The notes beneath the pieces were generated by a model. The model was given only the letters and a program-made list of their open reading frames with translations, made no database searches and was not told where the DNA came from. Positions 1 through 4,593 of a stretch of 10,835 nt of DNA are shown here, in pieces. Where the stretch lies: assembly GCA_003105305.1 (NCBI GenBank), contig PQAQ01000096.1, forward strand, positions 1-10,835. Reading direction: 5' to 3'. Position 1 is the first letter of the stretch, and each line of letters starts with the position of its first letter. The translations under genes and the position numbers were made by a program. The stretch is from Candidatus Methylomirabilota bacterium (GTDB lineage Bacteria > Methylomirabilota > Methylomirabilia > Methylomirabilales > Methylomirabilaceae).

Positions 1-588
1 CTGTGGAACGGGGCGGCTGAGCGTCTTGTGGGATTTACGGCCGCAGAGGTTATGGGACGGCCCTGTTCGGAGGTCTGGGCGGTTAGAAACCGAACGGGGT
101 GCCGGTTGTGCGGAGAGAACTGCTCCCCGATCACCTCGGCCAGAAAAGAGGAGCCGGTTGAGGGGCGTGAGATCATGATCCACACCAAGGCAGGGCGTCC
201 CATGTGGCTCTATGTCAGTACGATTGTGGTTCCAGGCGGTGCGCCGAGCCTTTTCACGATGGTGCACATCTTCCACGATATGACCCGGCAGGTGGAAACC
301 GAGGTCTTGCTGGGTAAGGTCCAGTCGCTTCTGGGGCGTGAAGGGACTATTCCTGATGGTAGCATGATGAGCCCTCCTGAGGGCGCTTCCCCCTTGAAGG
401 TGTTGACGCCTAGAGAGCAGGAGGTCCTCCGGTTCATTGCCCGCGGCGAGAGCGCCAAGGGGATCGCAAAGGCGCTTGACATCAGCACGACTACCGCCCG
501 TAACCATACTCAGAAGATTCTCACCAAACTCGGTCTTCACGCCAAAGTCGAGGCCGTAGCGCTCGCCTACCGCTACAAACATTTCTAG
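1..588 (+). CDS. PAS domain / LuxR-type HTH transcriptional regulator, 5' end outside window
   Basis: The reading frame is open from base 1 (LWNGAAERLVGFTAAEV...), so the gene begins upstream of the window and the GTG at 28 is not its true start. Visible residues 1-100 are the core of a PAS sensor domain: the N-G-A-A-E-R-L helix, then four cysteines (residues 22, 34, 37, 41; the last three as CxxCxxxC), then the beta strands around MWLYVSTIVV and the closing helix with HDMTRQ. A linker follows. Residues 135-190 are a LuxR/FixJ-type helix-turn-helix, from LTPREQEVLRFIARG through the recognition helix TTTARNH to the dimer helix. Such proteins sense a ligand, redox state or partner through PAS and bind DNA as dimers. 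The cysteine group could bind metal or respond to redox, but that is inference. No target operon is evident; the downstream gene is separated by a repeat. Confidence 0.9.
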   Translation: MWNGAAERLVGFTAAEVMGRPCSEVWAVRNRTGCRLCGENCSPITSARKEEPVEGREIMIHTKAGRPMWLYVSTIVVPGGAPSLFTMVHIFHDMTRQVETEVLLGKVQSLLGREGTIPDGSMMSPPEGASPLKVLTPREQEVLRFIARGESAKGIAKALDISTTTARNHTQKILTKLGLHAKVEAVALAYRYKHF

Positions 589-616
589 TGTAATGTGCTT
601 CGCGCCTCGTTACACT
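587..616 (+). terminator. Possible stem-loop after the PAS-LuxR gene
   Basis: AGTGTAA at 587-593 and TTACACT at 610-616 are a perfect 7-base inverted repeat around a 16-base loop and start inside the stop codon region. There is no T tract, so termination is doubtful. TTACACT can equally pair with AGTGTAA at 697-703 and may instead be the outer edge of the palindromic repeat. Confidence 0.25.
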
Positions 617-720
617 CATTCGGGAGCCGTCATTCCCGCGAAAGCGGGAATCCAGTGCCGAACAACTGGATTCCGGGTCAAGCCCGGAATGACGATCAGT
701 GTAAAGGGACTTATGGGATA
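610..720. repeat. Palindromic extragenic repeat, full copy
   Basis: Nested inverted repeats form a cloverleaf. The outer stem is CGTCATTCC (628-636) with GGAATGACG (686-694). The first hairpin is ATTCCCGC (632-639) and GCGGGAAT (644-651) around GAAA. The second is ATTCCGGG (670-677) and CCCGGAAT (683-690). GGAATCCAGT (647-656) also pairs perfectly with ACTGGATTCC (665-674), so two mutually exclusive folds exist. TTACACT (610-616) and AGTGTAA (697-703) could be the ends. The following bases, to about 720, are conserved in the two other copies, so the repeat unit extends past the palindrome. Elements like this are usually non-autonomous and spread between genes; here it separates the regulator from hisC. 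Confidence 0.8.
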
Positions 721-743
721 CTACACAAGTCCTGTTTCGATTG

Positions 744-1850
744 ATGTCATTCAGCTTTGATGATGCAGCATCCCCTCATCTGAAGAGACTACCCTCATAT
801 CGCCATGGCAGGCCGTTTGAGGCGGGTGGCAGGGGGTCGGCGGCTAAAGAGTGGGCTGCGCTTGACCACAACGAAAATCCGCTGGGACCTTCGCCGCTCG
901 CGGTCAAAGCGATCCGGTGTCTGCTTCAGGGCATCCACCGGTATCCCGATTGCCACGGACATGATCTGAGGGAGCGGCTTGCCGAGCGGTTCGGGGTGAC
1001 TCCAGCCCATATCGCGCTGGGGAACGGCAGTAGCGAACTGATCGATCTATGCGCGCGATGTTTCCTCGGTCCAGGCGCCGAGGCCATTGTGGGCGACCCC
1101 GCCTTCGCATTCTACGGCCGGGCGATCCAGGCTGTGGGCAGTCAACGCGTGTCAGTTCCGTTGAACGCGTTACGGCACGATCTTCCGGCTATGGCTCAGC
1201 AGATCACGGCACGGACCAGGGTGGTCTTCATCGGCAATCCGAACAACCCGACAGGAACATGCGTCCCACCTCACGAAATCGCCGCCTTCATCGAAGCGCT
1301 CCCTGACGGCGTCATCATCGTGTTTGACGAGGCCTATCGGGAATATATGCCGGAGGAGTTGCAGCCTGACACCGTGCGTTACGTGAAGGAGGCTCGCCCG
1401 GTGATCATATTGCGGAGCTTCTCAAAAATCTATGGGTTATCGGGGTTGCGGATCGGCTATGCAATCGCCTCGCCGGAGTGCGTTGCGCTCCTCGACAAGG
1501 CGAGGCAGCCGTTTAACGTGAATCTCCTGGCCGGCGCAGCCGCCTTGGTCGCCCTCGACGATGTGACACACCTCGAAGGTTCGAGGCAGCTCAATGAGGC
1601 CGGCAAACAGTATCTCTATCAGGCATTCTCGGAGCTTGGATTGCGCTATGTACCAACAGCAGCGAACTTCATCCTCGTCGATGTCGAGCGGGACGGGGAA
1701 CAGGCGGTTCGGGCCTTGGCGGACAGAAGGGTAGCCGTCTGTCCCCTCACCCGTTATGGCCTCCCAACGTCCTTGAGAGTCACCATCGGCACCCCCCGTG
1801 ACAACGAACGCTTTATCGCCGCCCTCCGCGAAGTCCTCGCGACGCGATGA
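744..1850 (+). CDS. hisC: Histidinol-phosphate aminotransferase (HisC-type, class I/II PLP aminotransferase)
   Basis: The 368-residue protein has the usual HisC length and motifs in order: LDHNENPLGPSP substrate-binding segment (residues 40-51), the GNGSSELID cofactor-phosphate loop (93-101), NPNNPTG (165-171), FDEAY with the pyridine-nitrogen Asp195, SFSKIYGLSGLRIGY with the PLP Schiff-base Lys228 and Arg236, and the C-terminal LRVTIGTPRDNERF. HisC transfers the amino group of glutamate to imidazole-acetol phosphate in cytosolic histidine synthesis; close relatives act on aromatic amino acids or cobalamin precursors, so the substrate is not certain. ATG 744 is preferred over TTG 741; neither has a clear Shine-Dalgarno. 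The gene stands alone, with no other his gene nearby and the palindromic repeat directly upstream. A diverged copy of its 3' end recurs at 2239-2273. Confidence 0.9.
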   Translation: MSFSFDDAASPHLKRLPSYRHGRPFEAGGRGSAAKEWAALDHNENPLGPSPLAVKAIRCLLQGIHRYPDCHGHDLRERLAERFGVTPAHIALGNGSSELIDLCARCFLGPGAEAIVGDPAFAFYGRAIQAVGSQRVSVPLNALRHDLPAMAQQITARTRVVFIGNPNNPTGTCVPPHEIAAFIEALPDGVIIVFDEAYREYMPEELQPDTVRYVKEARPVIILRSFSKIYGLSGLRIGYAIASPECVALLDKARQPFNVNLLAGAAALVALDDVTHLEGSRQLNEAGKQYLYQAFSELGLRYVPTAANFILVDVERDGEQAVRALADRRVAVCPLTRYGLPTSLRVTIGTPRDNERFIAALREVLATR

Positions 1851-1860
1851 ACTCGTCGCG
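1838..1860 (+). terminator. Hairpin across the hisC stop codon
   Basis: CGCGACG (1838-1844) and CGTCGCG (1854-1860) make a perfect GC-rich 7-bp stem with a 9-base loop containing the hisC stop. No T run follows, so it is a weak intrinsic terminator at best; it could also protect the 3' end of the mRNA. Confidence 0.3.
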
Positions 1861-1913
1861 TTGAGCTTGGTCGGGACACTGCAGGTCAGGAAGAATACGG
1901 AGGAGATGGTGCG

Positions 1914-2240
1914 ATGGCCGACATCGATGCGGTAATCGAACACCGCGCCCAGTACGCGGTGGTGCTATTGTCACGCTATACCCCCGTCGCGGCGGCCTAC
2001 CTGTTTGGTTCGTGGGCGGAAGGAGGCGCCGATGAATCGCGCGACATCGACCTCGCGGTCTTTCTGGAGGATCTCGAATCGTGGGACTTGGCTTCCCGCG
2101 CCCACACCGCAGCCCTGGTTCAAGAAAAGGCTGGCGATGATATCAAGCTCCATTTCCTTTCCGCGCGCTTACTGCACCAGCCTGAACCTGCCAGTCTCGC
2201 TGCGTTTATCCTGACTCACGGTGTCGTGCTCACCCCGTGA
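1914..2240 (+). CDS. MNT-type minimal nucleotidyltransferase (antitoxin-like, solitary)
   Basis: The 108-residue protein carries the polymerase-beta/minimal nucleotidyltransferase core: YLFGSWAEG (the GS motif, about residues 30-38) followed by ESRDIDLAVFLED, whose DxD aspartates bind metal and NTP. GGAGGAG at 1899-1905 sits 8 bases before ATG 1914. In the MntA/HepT toxin-antitoxin family, such a protein transfers AMP to a HEPN RNase toxin and silences it. No HEPN gene lies on either side, so this is either an orphan antitoxin or a stand-alone transferase with an unknown target. Its stop codon directly abuts a duplicated scrap of a hisC 3' end, which suggests the gene arrived by recombination. 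The family call is firm; the role is inferred. Confidence 0.82.
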   Translation: MADIDAVIEHRAQYAVVLLSRYTPVAAAYLFGSWAEGGADESRDIDLAVFLEDLESWDLASRAHTAALVQEKAGDDIKLHFLSARLLHQPEPASLAAFILTHGVVLTP

Positions 2241-2273
2241 GAGTCGCCATCGGCACTCCCCACGAGAATGATC
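2239..2273 (+). pseudogene. Duplicated remnant of a hisC 3' end
   Basis: By hand alignment, 28 of 35 bases match 1775-1809 inside hisC. Read in the hisC frame from the GTG at 2237, it gives VRVAIGTPHEND, against LRVTIGTPRDNE in the intact gene. Most changes are synonymous or conservative, so the fragment drifted as coding sequence, probably as part of a second or foreign hisC allele. It starts inside the stop codon of the nucleotidyltransferase gene and stops matching near 2273. Confidence 0.7.
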
Positions 2274-2284
2274 CAACTTTGGGC

Positions 2285-2313
2285 TTGACATCCTCATGGT
2301 CGGTGCTTAGCTT
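2285..2313 (+). promoter_or_regulatory. Candidate sigma-70 promoter for hicBA
   Basis: TTGACA at 2285-2290 is followed after 17 bases by TAGCTT at 2308-2313, which fits the TAnnnT core of a -10 box. The predicted transcript would start near 2320, giving a leader of about 70 bases before hicB. Confidence 0.45.
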
Positions 2314-2388
2314 GCAGTCTATATGGAACGACCTCACCCCATACAAAGCCAAAGAACCGGAGAGCAAGAAGGAAAGAAGAGGCAACAC

Positions 2389-2577
2389 ATGAGTGTTCGA
2401 TACGTGCACTGGAAAGAAGGTGACATGTGGCTTGGCCACCTCGAAGAGTTTCCGGACTACTGGACCCAGGGTGCCAGCCTTGAGGACCTGCAAGCGCCCC
2501 TGCGCGACCTGTATGCGGACCTCACCTCCTGGGCCATCCCAAACGTCCGTCGGGTTGCCGAGCTGCCACTCGGATGA
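2389..2577 (+). CDS. hicB: HicB-family antitoxin
   Basis: The 62-residue protein (MSVRYVHWKEGDMWLGHLEEFPDYWTQG...) has the short HicB fold: the strand pair YVHWKEGDMWLGHLEEFPDY, the turn TQGASLEDLQAPLRDLY typical of HicB/DUF1902 proteins, and a final strand VRRVAEL. It lacks a separate C-terminal DNA-binding domain, as many short HicB proteins do. HicB normally binds and blocks the HicA mRNA-cleaving toxin. ATG 2389 is chosen because the homologous core begins there and a purine-rich AGAAGAGG lies 6 bases upstream; the in-frame ATG at 2323 would add 22 residues that do not look like the family. Its stop overlaps the start of the hicA remnant by ATGA, the usual coupling. With the toxin broken, the antitoxin is an orphan unless it acts elsewhere. 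Confidence 0.75.
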   Translation: MSVRYVHWKEGDMWLGHLEEFPDYWTQGASLEDLQAPLRDLYADLTSWAIPNVRRVAELPLG

Positions 2578-2684
2578 AGCGCCGAGATCTCGTCCGGCGA
2601 TTGCATGAAATGGGTCATGATGGGAATCAACGACAGATCCTGATCAGTTCAGAAGTTCTTCACGCGGAATGGCGGTCACGGTAA
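2574..2684 (+). pseudogene. hicA: Truncated hicA toxin remnant
   Basis: ATG 2574 overlaps the hicB stop (ATGA). The frame begins MKRRDLVRRLHEMG, a good match to the first helix of HicA toxins, then continues HDGNQRQILISS where the family has a glycine-rich H-G-G-x-H segment. The catalytic histidine position appears to be glutamine, and several residues before it seem missing. The frame ends after 36 residues, while HicA proteins are usually about 60-80 residues, and the last codons lie inside a repeat copy (2665-2701). The toxin is therefore very probably inactive. Confidence 0.6.
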
Positions 2685-2701
2685 AGGAACTCCTGAGATA
2701 C
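2665..2701. repeat. Degenerate copy of the palindromic repeat, right arm only
   Basis: By eye, 2665-2701 matches 685-721 of the first repeat with scattered substitutions: CGGAATG, a TCA-containing stretch, GTAAAGG, ACT and GATAC are shared. The hairpin arms are absent. It overlaps the 3' end of the broken hicA frame. Confidence 0.55.
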
Positions 2702-2705
2702 TGAA

Positions 2706-3005
2706 CTACGCATGTGCCGGAGCAGGCTGGTAGCGCCGGACACGAATTGTACGCTCGCGCAGGCGCGCTTGCGCAATATCATAGGATGATTGCATGCGCA
2801 TGAGCGTCTCCATGTCTACCCCGAAGGCTTTTTCGAGGCGTAGCGCCATGTCGCCGGAAAGGGAAGCCTTGCCGTTGAGCAAGCTGGACAGCGCGGGCCG
2901 GCTCACACCCAATGCCCGTGCAGCAGCAGTCACGGTCAGGCCATGAGCGTCGATGATTTCGGTACGGATAAAGTCGCCCGGATGAGCCGGGTTCAACATA
3001 CGCAT
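2706..3005 (-). CDS. higA: HigA antitoxin (XRE-family HTH)
   Basis: The 99-residue protein begins MRMLNPAHPGDFIRTEI, the characteristic HigA N-terminus. An XRE helix-turn-helix follows: LTVTAAARALGVSRPALSSLLNGKASLSGDMALRLEKAFG, about residues 23-62. The C-terminal tail is basic. HigA binds and neutralises the HigB RNase and represses the operon. The start at 3005 is chosen because AGGAG lies 8 bases upstream of it, while the ATG at 3011 would be too close; longer readings into the higB gene are spurious. It is the second gene of a minus-strand higB-higA operon, 14 bases after the toxin stop. Confidence 0.92.
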   Translation of the reverse strand: MRMLNPAHPGDFIRTEIIDAHGLTVTAAARALGVSRPALSSLLNGKASLSGDMALRLEKAFGVDMETLMRMQSSYDIAQARLRERTIRVRRYQPAPAHA

Positions 3006-3019
3006 CGTCATGTCTCCTG

Positions 3020-3304
3020 TCAGTGATAATCCTCGAAATTCACATTGCAGATTTCGTCGCCCTCGACGCGGAATGTAAGCCGCCAGTTCTTCGTGACATG
3101 TAGGCTCCATGTGCCTTTGCGGCTGCCGGTTAATGCATGCGCCTTCCACACCGGAATTGCGCGAAGCGTTTCCACATCCCGCATATCCTGCAGAAACGAT
3201 AGCATCTTACGGAGCTTATCCACAGCCTCGGACGGAAGGCCCTTCGTGACGTCTTCTGCATAAAGCCGTCTTAAAGCCTTGTGGGCGAAGCTCCGAATCC
3301 TCAC
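3020..3304 (-). CDS. higB: HigB toxin (RelE-superfamily, ribosome-dependent RNase)
   Basis: The 94-residue protein matches HigB along its length: the N-terminal IRSFAHKALRRLY, the central helix pair, and the C-terminal strands GTWSLHVTKNWRLTFRVEGDEICNVNFEDYH. The W-S-x-x-V-x-x-N-W-R-L-T-F-R pattern and the final D-Y-H are the family hallmarks. HigB cleaves mRNA on the ribosome. The start is GTG at 3304, with no Shine-Dalgarno upstream. The promoter at 3311-3339 places the transcript start at or next to this GTG, so translation may be leaderless. Toxin-before-antitoxin order is normal for this family. The gene appears intact. Confidence 0.92.
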   Translation of the reverse strand: MRIRSFAHKALRRLYAEDVTKGLPSEAVDKLRKMLSFLQDMRDVETLRAIPVWKAHALTGSRKGTWSLHVTKNWRLTFRVEGDEICNVNFEDYH

Positions 3305-3310
3305 CGTATG

Positions 3311-3339
3311 AATGTAGCCTGTTATGCGACACTTGTCAA
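3311..3339 (-). promoter_or_regulatory. Sigma-70 promoter of higBA
   Basis: Read on the minus strand, TTGACA (3339-3334) is followed after exactly 17 bases by TACATT (3316-3311). The predicted +1 lies about 7 bases further, at about 3304, the first base of the higB GTG. Confidence 0.7.
3313..3331. promoter_or_regulatory. Candidate HigA operator
   Basis: On the plus strand, TGTAGC (3313-3318) and GCGACA (3326-3331) are inverted half-sites with 5 of 6 bases matching, separated by 7 bases. The site spans the -10/-35 spacer, as expected for autorepression by an XRE-type antitoxin. It is proposed from position and symmetry only. Confidence 0.35.
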
Positions 3340-3411
3340 CAACACTATTTGGCGCATCCCTTCTTTGCCTTTCGCCCTACACTCGCTGCGCTATATACGC
3401 CAGAATGCGTA

Positions 3412-3440
3412 TTGACATCAAGGTCTGCGTGCACGACAAT
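3412..3440 (+). promoter_or_regulatory. Weak candidate promoter
   Basis: TTGACA at 3412-3417 with GACAAT at 3435-3440, spaced 17 bases. No gene follows at normal distance. Confidence 0.25.
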
Positions 3441-3583
3441 CAGCGGTCATTTCCGTAACGCCCGTGCCTGACTTATTTCTTCGCTTCAGTGGCGCCCCGG
3501 CAAAAGTGTGCGACATGGCACGACAGAATTGGCCGGTGTATGCCATGTCTGATCCGTTCCCCATTATGCGAGGCGTGTTTTAA

Positions 3584-3612
3584 TTGACAGAGAGACGGTA
3601 ACCTTCTACGCT
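3584..3612 (+). promoter_or_regulatory. Candidate sigma-70 promoter in the gene-poor stretch
   Basis: TTGACA at 3584-3589, a 17-base spacer and TACGCT at 3607-3612. The predicted start is near 3619. The block CCTTCTACGCTCCG recurs almost unchanged in the lipoprotein promoter. What it would transcribe is unclear; the 38-codon frame at 3649 is the nearest candidate. Confidence 0.45.
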
Positions 3613-3648
3613 CCGGGCTACGATATCTGGCAATCCCGGAACGGGGGT

Positions 3649-3765
3649 ATGGTGTCCTTGGAACGAAATACGCCATCCGGGGAATTGACACTGAATAGAT
3701 CCCGCGGCATCCTGCATTCAACTTTTGCTGCCTTGAACAGGACCGACCTATCGAAGGCTACATAG
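3649..3765 (+). CDS. Possible 38-residue small ORF
   Basis: ATG 3649 opens a frame reading MVSLERNTPSGELTLNRS... to TAG at 3763-3765. It lies about 30 bases downstream of the predicted start of the 3584-3612 promoter. A GGGGG run lies only one base before the ATG, which is too close for an ordinary ribosome site. The product is not recognised and has no hydrophobic segment. This is a marginal call, kept because of the promoter. Confidence 0.15.
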   Translation: MVSLERNTPSGELTLNRSRGILHSTFAALNRTDLSKAT

Positions 3766-3873
3766 TGTGGGCACTGGTTCACCATGGGCACGGTAGAATG
3801 CATTTTCTTGGTTCGACGGATTCGAGAAGCGCCCGCATTATGTTGTACTGCTGAACAGGCCCGCCTTATTTTC

Positions 3874-3904
3874 TTGACAGTGGGGGGGGGGAGCCTTCTA
3901 TGCT
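3874..3904 (+). promoter_or_regulatory. Promoter with a poly-G spacer ahead of the lipoprotein gene
   Basis: TTGACA at 3874-3879 and TATGCT at 3899-3904 are separated by 19 bases, two more than the optimum. Ten consecutive G (3882-3891) lie in that spacer. Loss of two G would restore 17 bases. The predicted start is near 3911, about 55 bases before the ATG at 3966. Confidence 0.5.
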
Positions 3905-3965
3905 TCGTCTCGCAATTCAGCGAATATGCACTCTATTTCCGACATATTACTCAGGGGAGTACCTC

Positions 3966-4436
3966 ATGAGCAAATCATCACATTATGCCATCGTAGTTGC
4001 AGCCACATTCTTACTGTTAGGCTGTGAGTCCGTCAGGTATGTTGAGAGCGAACTCACAGGAACCGCCAGACCAACTGGCGGCGTACAAGGTACAATTCCG
4101 GCCACAAAGACCTACAAGGCAAACCCACAGGCCCTGCGTCGTGCCACCTTGGATATATTGGACGAGCAGGGTTATGTCTATGAAGAAAACCCTTCGACAG
4201 GGACAATAAAGACAGAACCGAAATTGCTCACAGACCAAAACACACTCATGCTTGTTGGTGCCTCCTATTCAGTCAAGTTATTCGTAAAGCTCGACGGCTC
4301 CTCTGTCACCTGTCGAGCCAGATTCGACAAAAAGTCAAATCTGACTATGGGTGAGCAGAATATCGTATACCCAGAAAAAGAAAATGAGCTTCGCAAAGAA
4401 TTCTTCGCCGCTCTCGATGAGAAACTTGGTCACTGA
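3966..4436 (+). CDS. Small exported lipoprotein of unknown function
   Basis: The 156-residue product starts MSKSSHYAIVVAATFLLLGCES. This is a lipoprotein signal peptide with the lipobox LLGC and Cys20 as the lipid-bearing residue. Position +2 is Glu rather than Asp, consistent with sorting to the outer membrane. The mature part holds TKTYKANPQALRRATLDILDEQGYVYEENPSTGTIKTEPKLL, a helix-plus-strands arrangement seen in small envelope lipoproteins, then a strand VKLFVKLDGSSVTCRARFDKK and a C-terminal helix. I cannot assign a named family. A GGGGAG purine run lies 5 bases before the ATG. The gene looks AT-richer than hisC or the toxin-antitoxin genes, a hint of separate origin, and an attC-like sequence follows the stop. 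Confidence 0.8.
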   Translation: MSKSSHYAIVVAATFLLLGCESVRYVESELTGTARPTGGVQGTIPATKTYKANPQALRRATLDILDEQGYVYEENPSTGTIKTEPKLLTDQNTLMLVGASYSVKLFVKLDGSSVTCRARFDKKSNLTMGEQNIVYPEKENELRKEFFAALDEKLGH

Positions 4437-4438
4437 CG

Positions 4439-4465
4439 CCGCCTAACCTGGCAGTCAACACGGAC
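4439..4465 (+). repeat. attC-like half-site after the lipoprotein gene
   Basis: GCCTAAC (4441-4447) followed by TCAACACGGAC (4455-4465) resembles the left simple site of integron attC elements (RYYYAAC ... TCAA ... CGGAC). It starts 4 bases after the stop codon, the usual cassette position. A matching right half (GTTRRRY) is not seen before 4594, so this would be a decayed or partial site. A 6-bp inverted repeat, GCCGCT (4488-4493) and AGCGGC (4517-4522), lies behind it. Confidence 0.3.
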
Positions 4466-4593
4466 ATCTGAGGACATAAGACTCATTGCCGCTTGATGCT
4501 CAGGTCGGATGCAGATAGCGGCGGATTTGCTCGGCTACTCTTCGGTGGTCAGACATTGCCAAAAATCAAATAGGCATGTATGGGGGCTACACA

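Larger units (their letters stand above)
3340..3965. other. Gene-poor stretch between higBA and the lipoprotein gene
   Basis: No recognisable protein gene is seen in either direction; the open frames present are short and unlike any family known to me. The stretch holds four TTGACA hexamers (3412, 3584, 3685, 3874), three with plausible -10 boxes. It also holds two related segments: TTGACAG followed by CCTTCTAYGCTYCG at 3584-3614 and at 3874-3906. A further pair, GAACAGG..CCG..C, occurs near 3735 and 3853. It may hold an untranslated RNA or be the remains of duplicated upstream regions. Confidence 0.5.

Noticed and set aside
1437..1943. 168-codon minus-strand open frame opposite hisC
   Set aside because: It is antisense to a clear hisC, has no family features or ribosome site, and reflects the GC-rich codon pattern of the sense gene.
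2323..2388. Longer N-terminus for HicB from ATG 2323
   Set aside because: The added 22 residues are polar and unlike HicB proteins, while a purine-rich ribosome site sits right before ATG 2389.
3006..3149. 48-residue N-terminal extension of HigA
   Set aside because: It overlaps the higB coding region, and the HigA-typical MRMLNPAHPG with an AGGAG site begins at 3005.
3685..3690. TTGACA as a promoter
   Set aside because: The position 17 bases downstream reads CATCCT, with no plausible -10 at neighbouring spacings.
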